A stretch of 64,000 nucleotides of DNA, taken from assembly GCF_023667495.1 (NCBI RefSeq), contig NZ_JAMOZL010000001.1, positions 62,001 through 126,000 on the forward strand, given 5' to 3'. The stretch comes from Dyadobacter sp. MSC1_007 (GTDB lineage: Bacteria > Bacteroidota > Bacteroidia > Cytophagales > Spirosomataceae). Each line of letters opens with the position of its first letter. The stretch's first letter is position 1. Under the pieces are notes generated by a model, which ran no database searches, had not been told where the DNA came from, and saw only the letters and a list, made by a program, of their open reading frames with translations. Made by a program: the position numbers and the translations under genes. This document shows, piece by piece, positions 1 to 7,991 of the stretch.

Positions 1-682
1 TTTGCCTTACCTTGAAGAGGTCCAGCCATTTGACGGGTGCTTCCTTGCTGGTATCGGGTTCGTTGTCACTATGGATGTAGTCGAATTCGGCCTGATTGAT
101 GCTTCTCTGTTTAGAAGGGATTTCATAATAACGGAACCAGAATATGAGCCACACGAAACCGAGCGCACCTGTGATCAGGAACGCTTCTTCCCAACCGTAA
201 GACCCCAGGATCCAAGGAACCATGATAGGTGCCACCACGGCACCGATATTGGCACCAGAATTAAATATGCCCGTTGCTAATGCGCGCTCTTTCTTGGGAA
301 ACCATTCCGCTGTCGCTTTGATGGCCACGGGGAAGTTACCTGCCTCGCCCAATCCCAGTAACGCCCGCATGAAAGCAAAGCTCAATGTGCCGGTTGCTAC
401 CGCATGGAGCATCGCCGCGATACTCCACACGACCACCGAGATGGTATAGCCCAGTTTGGTGCCAATCTTATCGATAATCGCACCGAAACCGATGAGAGAG
501 ATGGCGTAAGCAGTTTGGAAAGCCATGACAATGTGGCTAAAATCAGACTCCGACCAGCCGAAGTCGGCTTCCAGGGTGGGTTTGAGTAACCCGAGCACCT
601 GTCGGTCGAGGTAGTTGATGGTGGTGGCGCAGAATAGCAATGCCACCACCCGCCAGCGATAGCCTGTCAATTTGTTTTCCAT
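1..682 (-). CDS. MFS transporter, hexuronate (ExuT/ACS) type, 3' part outside window
   Basis: The minus strand is open from an ATG at 682 to the window edge, giving the N-terminal 227 residues of a major facilitator transporter. The protein opens MENKLTGYRWRVVALLF and continues NYLDRQVLGLLKPTLE, the usual start of anion:cation symporters of the ExuT/GudP type; GLGEAGNFPVAIKATAEWF (about residues 108-126) is the typical substrate-path motif of helix 4. It probably takes up galacturonate/glucuronate at the inner membrane, which fits its place as last visible gene of an uronate operon, 38 bases after uxaB. The C-terminal half is missing because the window ends. Substrate is inferred from family and context. 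Confidence 0.9.
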   Translation of the reverse strand, partial: MENKLTGYRWRVVALLFCATTINYLDRQVLGLLKPTLEADFGWSESDFSHIVMAFQTAYAISLIGFGAIIDKIGTKLGYTISVVVWSIAAMLHAVATGTLSFAFMRALLGLGEAGNFPVAIKATAEWFPKKERALATGIFNSGANIGAVVAPIMVPWILGSYGWEEAFLITGALGFVWLIFWFRYYEIPSKQRSINQAEFDYIHSDNEPDTSKEAPVKWLDLFKVRQ

Positions 683-720
683 GCGAGATAATCCAGGGTT
701 AGTTATAAAAGGGATTGTGG

Positions 721-2244
721 TCAGGCGTACACCGTTTTTTCGAGTAGCGCTTTAAGTGATTCGAGTGCGCCGTTCTGTCTGATCGACTGGATATGTGATA
801 TAACAGCCGGTATGGCCTGGTCCATTTTGGTAAGGTCCTTGCCCCAGATCGACTGGTCTTTCAAAATGGTTCGGACCATTTCCGGCAGTGAGGTCATTTG
901 CCACTTTTGATGAAAATAAGCGGCTTGTGGATCCTGGATCAAGTATAGCCCGTCGTCAGTTGATCCATAATATTGATCACCTTCCTTTCTGGCGGTTTTC
1001 ATGTAGCAGATATAAACTGCCAACCCAAACGTCATATATTCGGGTAAGCTGCCGTTTTGTTTTTCGTAATTCAAATAAGTAGGCATTACTCTTGACAATA
1101 TCTTGGCAGAGTAATTCTGTGTGATATTGAGCCACTTATGCCGGATATGCGGGTTTTTAAACCGCTCGGCAACCTGCCTGCTGAATGTAAGTGCAACCTG
1201 CGGATCTATTTCGTAAGGGATAGCGGGTGCAATTTCATTTTCCATGAGATAGGTCATGAAAGTGGCAAAGAACGGGTTGTTCATCGCTTCTACCACCGTA
1301 GCGAAGCCGCACAAATGCGCCAGTCCGCCGCCAAGTGTATGTGCGCCATTCAAAAGCCGCAGTTTTAGTTCACGATAAAGCTCGATATCCGGTTCGATGA
1401 CCAATCCATTATCCACCCCATAAAAAGCGACCTTTTTCCGGATGGTTTCATCCCCTTCAATGGCCCACAAATGATAATGTTCCGTGGTGATGAGTAACTC
1501 ATCTTTATAACCCAGTTCCTCTTCCAGTTCTTTCAGAATAGCGTCCTCCGGTTTGCCGGGTACGATCCTGTCGACGAGTGAGTTGCAGAAGGAATTGCTT
1601 TGCTCGATCCAGTCTATAAATGCGCTTTCCAGGCCGTTACGATGCGCAAGTTCAAGTACGATTGATTCCAGCTTTTTGCCATTATTAGCAATAAGTTCGG
1701 TGGGGATGATGACCATGCCGTGCTCCGGACTGCCCTGGAATGCAACATAGCGCGCATAAAGAAATGCTAGCAGTTTCCCCGGAAACGAGACCGGCGGCCA
1801 CTGGTAAATATCGTCCTGAACAAGCTGAATGCCGGTTTCGGTCGTGTTCGAAATCACAATGCCAACAGCCGGGTTTTTCGCCAGATCCAACACAAGTGAC
1901 CACTGCGTTTTAGCAGATAATACCCTGCTGATCGCCGAGGAGATAATGTTTTCCTCCTTCACTTCGCCATCCTGAATGCCGCGTGAACAGATGGTGTACA
2001 GGTTATCCTGTCGCTCAAATGCTTTGGTATCGCCTTGCTCGGTAGATTTTACAACCACAATGCGGCCGTTAAAGACACCCTGTCGATTGGCTTTATCAAC
2101 AAAATAGTCCGCAAGTCCGCGCAGAAACGCGCCCGTTCCGAACTGCAATACTTTTTCAGGTAAATGAAAAACGGAATCGTCGGCCACAACCACTGCTGGC
2201 TGATTCCTTAGCTGGCGAAGGTTTTCCCGGAAGAGATAGCCCAT
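721..2244 (-). CDS. uxaB: tagaturonate reductase (altronate oxidoreductase)
   Basis: A 507-residue member of the mannitol dehydrogenase family that reduces tagaturonate to altronate with NADH in the Ashwell uronate pathway. The N-terminal Rossmann part shows FGTGAFLRGLADYFVDKAN; the catalytic signature K-x4-N-x2-H of the family is present as KLRLLNGAH. I chose ATG 2244 (MGYLFRENLRQ), 11 bases after the stop of the upstream GH105 gene; a longer in-frame start at 2286 would overlap that gene and adds residues without family likeness. The altronate dehydratase (UxaA) and uronate isomerase (UxaC) that complete the pathway are not in the window. Confidence 0.93.
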   Translation of the reverse strand: MGYLFRENLRQLRNQPAVVVADDSVFHLPEKVLQFGTGAFLRGLADYFVDKANRQGVFNGRIVVVKSTEQGDTKAFERQDNLYTICSRGIQDGEVKEENIISSAISRVLSAKTQWSLVLDLAKNPAVGIVISNTTETGIQLVQDDIYQWPPVSFPGKLLAFLYARYVAFQGSPEHGMVIIPTELIANNGKKLESIVLELAHRNGLESAFIDWIEQSNSFCNSLVDRIVPGKPEDAILKELEEELGYKDELLITTEHYHLWAIEGDETIRKKVAFYGVDNGLVIEPDIELYRELKLRLLNGAHTLGGGLAHLCGFATVVEAMNNPFFATFMTYLMENEIAPAIPYEIDPQVALTFSRQVAERFKNPHIRHKWLNITQNYSAKILSRVMPTYLNYEKQNGSLPEYMTFGLAVYICYMKTARKEGDQYYGSTDDGLYLIQDPQAAYFHQKWQMTSLPEMVRTILKDQSIWGKDLTKMDQAIPAVISHIQSIRQNGALESLKALLEKTVYA

Positions 2245-2255
2245 AGCAATTAGAT

Positions 2256-4193
2256 TTACTTTTTTACAACCTGTTTCAACAACCAACCGGCGAGGTCTTT
2301 TCCTGCCTCGAAATTCTCGAAACTGGTATCTATCCTGCGTCCGTCAACATATTCATTATAAAGCCACGGGTCGCCGACGGCGAACACCATGCCTTTACCA
2401 TATTTCGATATCCCAAAGATCACATCGCCCCCTTCAGTTAGGAAAGGCTTGGCGGGAGGGGTAATGCTCAGCGGCGAAAGCTCTTTAATGTAAATTTTTT
2501 GTGCAGTTTTGAATATAGACGTTGCTTCTGCAGGAATCACGAGTTTGCCTTGCTCAAACTGCGTCCCCTGGACCATATTCCTGTTTTTGTTGGTAAACTG
2601 TATCCCAAATGTCTTGGCCAGCTGGTTAAAATGCGGTATTTCGCAGTTGGCTGTGTCATTGGCCATCAATACCAGTACACCGCCCGCCTTCACCCATTTT
2701 TCGATCGCAGCGATATCTTCTTGCCCGACAAAATGCGGATCAGGTGTCTCCTTCTTTGTATCCGGGTCGACGATGATGTAAACGTCGATGTTTTTCAGAC
2801 TGGCGGCAGTGGGTTTCGAAGGAATTGAGACAGTTTTTGCGCCTAGTTCACGGTATGTATTTCCCCAAAGCCAGAAACCCGAATGCATCCGGTCTTGCCA
2901 GGTATAATGGAACTGCTCCGTTCCGCCGTTCAAACCTTTCCGGCTTTCATGGTTGAAATAATAATCCAGCCCGACGGTTTTATGTTTGCCAACAGCGTTT
3001 TCCTTCGCGATTTCTATTTCGATACTCGCGAAAATGAACGGCCCGATTCCTTTCAAATCGTTTTTTCGGATCGGTTCACTGAGATAATAGGCATAGGTGC
3101 CATCGCGGTAGGGCGTGCCACCGAGTCCGCCCACGCTCACAGTTTTGTTCAGGCTCAACAAGCCGTCAGCTTCTTTTTCGACAAAGTTTTTAACGATCCC
3201 CTCATATCCTTTTTTAGCATTCTCCGCAAAATGTTCCGGGATATATCCGAGCCGGGAGGCTTTCGCAAGCGCATATACGAACATGCACGAGGCCGATGCC
3301 TCGAGGTAGTTGCCCTCGCGGCTTCCCTGGTCGATCACCTGGTACCACGCGCCGGAAGTTTTGTCCTGGTATTTGGCAAGAACAGGCGCCAGTCGTGAAA
3401 TATAACCGATCAGTTGAGGCCTGCCAGGATGTTCCGCGGGCAGGTAGTCGAGCACATCCACGAGTGCGATGGCATACCAGCCTATCGCCCGCGCCCAGAA
3501 ACTCGGTGATCGGCCTGTTTTCTTGTCAGCCCACGGTTGCTCGCGACTTTCGTCATAAGCATGGTAGACCAGTCCGGTTTTCTCGTCAACCGCATATTTT
3601 TCTATCAATGCAAACTGTTTGACAATATCGTCGAAATGTTCGGGATGATTGAAAAGAAGGCTGTATTCCGCAGCGAAAGGCTCGCCCATGAACAGCCCGT
3701 CGAGCCACATTTGGTAGGGATAGCGTTTTTTATGCCAGTAACCGCCTTCTTTGGTGCGTGGTTGCTGTTCGAGTTGCTTCCAGAGCAGGTCTGCTGCTTT
3801 TTTGTATGTCTCTTTATCCGGCAACGACTGCTGGTAAATAGTCAGCAATGCCCGGCCCGGAGGTATATTGTCTATATTAAACTCGTCCTGACGGTAGGTG
3901 CGAATACTGCCATCTGCACGCACATACTGGTCGATGTCCTTTTTGATATACTCAAAATATTTGCCTTCCCCGGTCCTGTTCCACACTTTTTCGATGGCTT
4001 TGAGCATCAGTCCCTGCTCGTAGTCCCATTTGGTCTGCGTGTTTTTGCCAACCAGAATAGAATCCTTGTGACGGGCCATGAATGAATCCGCCATTTGCCT
4101 CGACAATGGCATTTCCTGTGCAAATGATAAGGCAGTTGATAGCCAGAAAATGAATGCGGTTATGCGGATGCTGCGGAGTAAAGAGTGGGTCAT
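2256..4193 (-). CDS. GH105 unsaturated rhamnogalacturonyl hydrolase with extra C-terminal domain
   Basis: A 645-residue exported glycoside hydrolase of family 88/105 (YteR-type), which removes the unsaturated galacturonate left at oligosaccharide ends by pectin lyases. A signal peptide (ITAFIFWLSTALSFAQ) ends near residue 26. The alpha/alpha-barrel shows WDYEQGLMLKAIE, the substrate-site stretch MWLDGLFMGEPFAAEY and FWARAIGWYAIALVDVL. YteR itself has about 370 residues; here about 200 more follow, with VYIIVDPDTKK and IEKWVKAGGVLVLMAND, like DUF4350/ThuA-type glutamine-amidotransferase-like folds. ATG 4193 was chosen because the 4220 start overlaps kdgF. Released 4,5-unsaturated galacturonate is the substrate of KdgF and KduI encoded just upstream. 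Confidence 0.9.
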   Translation of the reverse strand: MTHSLLRSIRITAFIFWLSTALSFAQEMPLSRQMADSFMARHKDSILVGKNTQTKWDYEQGLMLKAIEKVWNRTGEGKYFEYIKKDIDQYVRADGSIRTYRQDEFNIDNIPPGRALLTIYQQSLPDKETYKKAADLLWKQLEQQPRTKEGGYWHKKRYPYQMWLDGLFMGEPFAAEYSLLFNHPEHFDDIVKQFALIEKYAVDEKTGLVYHAYDESREQPWADKKTGRSPSFWARAIGWYAIALVDVLDYLPAEHPGRPQLIGYISRLAPVLAKYQDKTSGAWYQVIDQGSREGNYLEASASCMFVYALAKASRLGYIPEHFAENAKKGYEGIVKNFVEKEADGLLSLNKTVSVGGLGGTPYRDGTYAYYLSEPIRKNDLKGIGPFIFASIEIEIAKENAVGKHKTVGLDYYFNHESRKGLNGGTEQFHYTWQDRMHSGFWLWGNTYRELGAKTVSIPSKPTAASLKNIDVYIIVDPDTKKETPDPHFVGQEDIAAIEKWVKAGGVLVLMANDTANCEIPHFNQLAKTFGIQFTNKNRNMVQGTQFEQGKLVIPAEATSIFKTAQKIYIKELSPLSITPPAKPFLTEGGDVIFGISKYGKGMVFAVGDPWLYNEYVDGRRIDTSFENFEAGKDLAGWLLKQVVKK

Positions 4194-4203
4194 GCCGGGT
4201 GAA

Positions 4204-4572
4204 TTAAGACTGCTGAACATTTACGAAGTCGCCGCGCATCGGGTTGAAAACGTCGACGAGCATGCCGTCCGAAAGGCATAATGCGCCGTGCACGATGTGA
4301 GGCGGGATGTAATAGACGTCACCTTTTCGCAACACTTTCTTCTCTTCACCAATCGTAATTTCAAATTCCCCGCTTTCGACATAACTCATTTGAGTATGGA
4401 AATGGCTGTGCAGCGCGCCGATACCGCCCTTTTCAAATGCTACTTTCACGAGCATCAGGTTGTCGTCGTAGGCCATGATTTTACGTTTCAGGCCGCCACC
4501 CAGGTCTTCCCAACTGAGCGTATCGTCCGCGACAAACTCCCTGCCTTTCAAATCTTCCATTCCGTTGCTCAT
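4204..4572 (-). CDS. kdgF: KdgF-type cupin, unsaturated uronate linearisation
   Basis: A 122-residue single-domain cupin. The metal site is visible: HSHFHTQMSYVESGEFE is cupin motif 1 (HxH...E) and PPHIVHGALCL is motif 2 with the last histidine. KdgF of pectin and alginate degraders speeds conversion of 4,5-unsaturated galacturonate into the linear keto form DKI used by KduI. The start codon overlaps the stop of kduI by the ATGA of 4569-4572, so the two are probably translationally coupled. Assignment rests on cupin motifs plus the operon; a generic cupin is the only real alternative. Confidence 0.85.
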   Translation of the reverse strand: MSNGMEDLKGREFVADDTLSWEDLGGGLKRKIMAYDDNLMLVKVAFEKGGIGALHSHFHTQMSYVESGEFEITIGEEKKVLRKGDVYYIPPHIVHGALCLSDGMLVDVFNPMRGDFVNVQQS

Positions 4573-5399
4573 TTAAGGTCGCCGATCAGAACCGGGTCCA
4601 TGTCTGTGTAATCTTTATTTTCTCCGGCCATACCCCAAATAAATGAGTAGTTGGCTGTTCCGCAACCCGAATGCACCGACCACGGTGGCGAAATAACCGC
4701 CTGCCGGTTGGCCACCCATAGATGACGTGTTTCCGATGGTTCTCCCATTAAGTGCAATACCCTTTGATTTTCAGGAACATCAAAATAGCAGTACGCTTCC
4801 ATGCGGCGGTCGTGCACGTGAGCAGGCATGGTATTCCAAACGCTCCCTGTTTGCAGCACGGTAAGCCCCATTACGAGCTGTGAACTTTGGATTCCGCCCA
4901 GGTGAATGTATTTATAGATTGTCCGGTGATTGGAAGTTTCGCTGGCGCCTACGGTTGCCGGTGTGGCGTCTTCTTTGGTGTAAAGTGTATTCGGGTAAGT
5001 GTGATGTGCTGGTGCCGATAGAAGATAAAATGCGGCCGGATTGGCAGGATCAATACTTTCAAAGGCAACCTCACGGGTGCCTTTCCCGAGATAAACACAA
5101 CCCAGTTTGCTTATTTCAAAGCTTTGTCCGTCGGCGGTAACTTTTCCTTCGCCGCCGATATTGATAATGCCGATCTCCCGTCGTTCGAGGAAAAAATCGG
5201 CTTTTAGACTGTCGTAAACAGGAAGACTGACCGGGCCCGCGGTTGGAATAACTCCGCCGATGATGACGCGGTCATAATGGCTGTAAACGAACCGGATCTC
5301 TCCGTCCACGAATATATTTTCCACCAGGAAGTTGTCCCGTAATGTGCGGGTATCCATTTGTGCTACTTCCTTGCGGCTACTTTCAAATCTGATCTGCAT
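4569..5399 (-). CDS. kduI: 5-dehydro-4-deoxy-D-glucuronate isomerase
   Basis: A 276-residue protein matching KduI, which isomerises 5-keto-4-deoxyuronate to 2,5-diketo-3-deoxygluconate, the next step of pectin breakdown. The zinc-binding cupin motif MPAHVHDRRMEAYCYFD is intact, and WSVHSGCGTANYSFIWGM near the end gives the last metal ligand. Length equals the usual 275-280 residues. It lies 18 bases after kduD and overlaps kdgF by four bases. Cytoplasmic. Confidence 0.96.
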   Translation of the reverse strand: MQIRFESSRKEVAQMDTRTLRDNFLVENIFVDGEIRFVYSHYDRVIIGGVIPTAGPVSLPVYDSLKADFFLERREIGIINIGGEGKVTADGQSFEISKLGCVYLGKGTREVAFESIDPANPAAFYLLSAPAHHTYPNTLYTKEDATPATVGASETSNHRTIYKYIHLGGIQSSQLVMGLTVLQTGSVWNTMPAHVHDRRMEAYCYFDVPENQRVLHLMGEPSETRHLWVANRQAVISPPWSVHSGCGTANYSFIWGMAGENKDYTDMDPVLIGDLK

Positions 5400-5417
5400 T
5401 GGTTTTTTAAATTAGGG

Positions 5418-6188
5418 TTATCGGCCCATCCAGCCGCCGTCGACGGTCAGGATTGTGCCATTGACATAACTGGATGCGTCCGAGGCCAAAAACAGCGCCG
5501 GGCCTTTGAAATCTTCTGGTAATCCCCATCTTCCGGCCGGGATACGGTCGAGGATGGATTTACTTCGAACCGGGTCGTTTCGCAGGGCTTCTGTATTATC
5601 TGTATTGATATAGCCAGGCGCAATGCCGTTGACGTTCACGCCTTTGCCTGCCCATTCGTTCGCCAATGCTTTAACCAGGCCGCCTATCGCGCTTTTGGAA
5701 GCTGTATAGCCCGGCACATTGATGCCGCCCTGGAAAGTTAGCAGCGAAGCAGTAAATATGATCTTGCCCGATCCGCGCGCGATCATCTCCTTTCCTAACT
5801 CTCTTGATAAGATGAACGGAGCGTCGAGATTGATGCTTAAAACCTGGTCCCAGTAAGCGTCGGAATGCTCCGCGGCGGGCTCTCTCAAAATAATCCCTGC
5901 GTTATTGATAAGTATGTCGATGACCGGATGCTCCTTTTTGACTAAGGTGATGAACCCATGAAGGCTGTCGCGGTTACCGAGGTCGACCTGGTATGGGTAA
6001 AATTTTCTTCCTGTTTGAAGAATTGATCGCTGGATTTCGTTTCCTTCCTTGAATTCGGAAGAAGCAACGCCGATGATGTCAGCGCCAGCTTCGGCAAGCG
6101 CTTCTGCCATTGCCTTTCCGATTCCCCGGTTGCATCCGGTTACCAATGCGGTTTTTCCGGTAAGGTCAAATAAATTAACGGTGTTCAT
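5418..6188 (-). CDS. kduD: 2-dehydro-3-deoxy-D-gluconate 5-dehydrogenase (SDR)
   Basis: A 256-residue classical short-chain dehydrogenase that reduces 2,5-diketo-3-deoxygluconate to KDG. Visible motifs: nucleotide-binding TGCNRGIG, NNAG, catalytic serine in FTASLLTF, YTASK for the Tyr/Lys pair, and the C-terminal SSYVNGTILTVDGGWMGR typical of KduD. First gene of the minus-strand operon, so the promoter must lie in 6189-6453, shared with the divergent LacI-type regulator. Specificity comes from pairing with kduI and kdgF; SDRs alone are hard to assign. Confidence 0.92.
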   Translation of the reverse strand: MNTVNLFDLTGKTALVTGCNRGIGKAMAEALAEAGADIIGVASSEFKEGNEIQRSILQTGRKFYPYQVDLGNRDSLHGFITLVKKEHPVIDILINNAGIILREPAAEHSDAYWDQVLSINLDAPFILSRELGKEMIARGSGKIIFTASLLTFQGGINVPGYTASKSAIGGLVKALANEWAGKGVNVNGIAPGYINTDNTEALRNDPVRSKSILDRIPAGRWGLPEDFKGPALFLASDASSYVNGTILTVDGGWMGR

Positions 6189-6453
6189 TAAGTGGAATTC
6201 TGATTTGTCTTATTCGGGGTATCCGATAATTTTAGCGTCGGGATTTATAGGATCCCAGGCGAACGAGTTTAGATTGAATAATCAGAAAAATCAAATAACG
6301 AATTGTCTTTTTTTGTGCAATCGTTATCGGGAACGTTGTCAGTTAGCTCCGGTGGTAGCGCATTTGTCGATTTAACGTAACTTACGCCTGCCGTTTTAGA
6401 GGTAATATGATATTTTTTATCAAATATAAAGTTGGATTAAACCAATTTTTCCA
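6189..6453. promoter_or_regulatory. Divergent promoter region of the uronate operon and its regulator
   Basis: A 265-base AT-rich gap between kduD (minus) and the LacI-type gene (plus). It contains the palindromic candidate operator at 6316-6341 described separately. No gene was found. Position implies that both transcription units start here and that the regulator can control itself and the operon. Confidence 0.6.
6316..6341. promoter_or_regulatory. Candidate LacI-family operator
   Basis: A 26-base imperfect palindrome centred on CG. Seen: left half tgcaatcgttatcg, right half cgggaacgttgtca; 8 of 13 base pairs match, with the inner CGTT...AACG arms intact. LacI/GalR regulators typically bind palindromes with a central CG, and the only such gene nearby is the adjacent regulator. 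Binding is inferred. Confidence 0.5.
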
Positions 6454-7488
6454 TTGGAAGCAATCACGATTAAGGATATTGCCAAAGCACTAAACCTCTC
6501 CACTTCGACCGTATCGCGAGCGTTGCGAAACAGCTACGAGATCAATCCGGAGACCAAGAAGCTGGTCATGGAGTACGCCGAGCGGATGAATTACCGGCCC
6601 AATCCTATCGCATTAAGCTTGAAGGATAGTAAAAGCAAGTCGATCGGCGTCATTATTCCTGAAATAGCGAACCACTTTTTCTCCCAGCTTATTAACGGAA
6701 TCGAATCCATTGCCTATAACCTGGGTTATCATGTGGTTATTTTCCAAAGCCATGATTCGTACGAGAGAGAAGTAGCGAATACTAATTACCTGGTTTCAAG
6801 AAAGGTGGATGGCCTATTAGTATCACTTGCAAGCCTGACCACCAATCTGGTCCATTTTCAGGAATTGATGGGAAAAGGTCTGCCCATTGTCTTCCTGGAC
6901 CGTGTTCCTAATGATATTGAAACCCATAAGGTTGTGGCAGACAATTACCGGGGAAGTTACGAGGCTACCGAGCACCTGATCCTTTCGGGAAGAAAGCGGA
7001 TCGCCCATCTTACGAGCCCTATCTATCTGTCTATCACCACCGAACGACTTGCAGGTTACAAACAAGCGCTTGAAGATTACGGTATTCCGTTTGATGAATC
7101 CTACGTGAAGTATTGCCTTTATGGAGGCAAGATTGAAAGTGAGAATGAGGCTGCCATTGAGGAAATGCTGAATTTGCCCGAACCTCCCGACGCCATATTT
7201 ACAGCCAGCGACCGCCTTACGACAGGCTGTATGGCAGTATTCCAAAGGAAAAACATCAGAGTGCCCGAAGAGATAGCGATTGTTGGTTTTACGAATATCA
7301 GTGTAGCCGAATTGCTGAATCCACCATTAACCACCGTGGTTCAGCCCGCTTTGGAAATGGGGCAACAAGCTGTCGAATTGCTGATCAGGCTGATTGAGCA
7401 TCCGCAGAAAGATGAAAAATTTGAAACGCGCTCTTTGAAAACGGCATTGACCATACGAGCATCTTCTGTGGGAAAAACCGTAGTTTAG
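6454..7488 (+). CDS. LacI/GalR-family transcriptional regulator, TTG start
   Basis: A 344-residue DNA-binding regulator. The N-terminal helix-turn-helix reads ITIKDIAKALNLSTSTVSRAL, followed by the hinge YRPNPIALSLKDSKSKSIGVI and a periplasmic-binding-like effector domain (residues about 62-335) with IVFLDRVP and PDAIFTASDRLTTG. The frame opens after a stop at 6427, and no ATG or GTG precedes the helix-turn-helix; TTG at 6454 is the only sensible start. Divergent from the uronate operon, so a uronate or KDG-type effector is expected; the effector itself cannot be read from the sequence. Confidence 0.93.
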   Translation: MEAITIKDIAKALNLSTSTVSRALRNSYEINPETKKLVMEYAERMNYRPNPIALSLKDSKSKSIGVIIPEIANHFFSQLINGIESIAYNLGYHVVIFQSHDSYEREVANTNYLVSRKVDGLLVSLASLTTNLVHFQELMGKGLPIVFLDRVPNDIETHKVVADNYRGSYEATEHLILSGRKRIAHLTSPIYLSITTERLAGYKQALEDYGIPFDESYVKYCLYGGKIESENEAAIEEMLNLPEPPDAIFTASDRLTTGCMAVFQRKNIRVPEEIAIVGFTNISVAELLNPPLTTVVQPALEMGQQAVELLIRLIEHPQKDEKFETRSLKTALTIRASSVGKTVV

Positions 7489-7511
7489 CTTTTTCACTAA
7501 ATCGGTTTGGA

Positions 7512-7991
7512 ATGATCAGTTTACCGATCGACGGCGCATTGTTCAATTATCGGGTTGCGGGTGTGGCGGTCGTAAATGGAAAGGTGCTTTTACATAAAAC
7601 GTCGTCAGACAACTTCTGGAGTCTGCCGGGTGGAAGAGCTGAACTATTCGAATTCTCTCGGGATACCCTGGCACGCGAAATGATCGAGGAGACAGGGCTT
7701 CGCATTGAAGTCGGCGAAATGCTCTGGACTTCCGAAAACTTCTTTTATTATGATGGGATACGTCATCATGAAATAGGCTTCTATTTTGCAATGGACATTC
7801 CTTCCCTCACCGATCAGGAAGATTTCTCGGGTGCAGAAGGCCAGGAAGAGCTGCTTTTCAAATGGCACAACGTGACGGATCTTGGCGAGCGTGTACCCAT
7901 TTATCCTGCGTTTCTTGTGGAAGAACTAAAAACACCTTCGCTCCGGCCCGGGCATTTCACCTCGGGCTTTTCGGATCTGAATGCTCCCTGA
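7512..7991 (+). CDS. Nudix hydrolase
   Basis: A 159-residue Nudix protein. The full Nudix box is present, from GRAELFE through REMIEETGL (G-x5-E-x7-REUxEExGU, about residues 37-59), so the Mg-dependent pyrophosphohydrolase site is intact. Substrate unknown. It starts 23 bases after the LacI-type gene on the same strand, and its TGA (7989-7991) abuts the stop codon of the convergent GH31 gene (7992-7994) with no spacer. Confidence 0.9.
   Translation: MISLPIDGALFNYRVAGVAVVNGKVLLHKTSSDNFWSLPGGRAELFEFSRDTLAREMIEETGLRIEVGEMLWTSENFFYYDGIRHHEIGFYFAMDIPSLTDQEDFSGAEGQEELLFKWHNVTDLGERVPIYPAFLVEELKTPSLRPGHFTSGFSDLNAP

Noticed and set aside
222..589. Short plus-strand open frames at the left edge
   Set aside because: They are shadows of the minus-strand MFS transporter gene.
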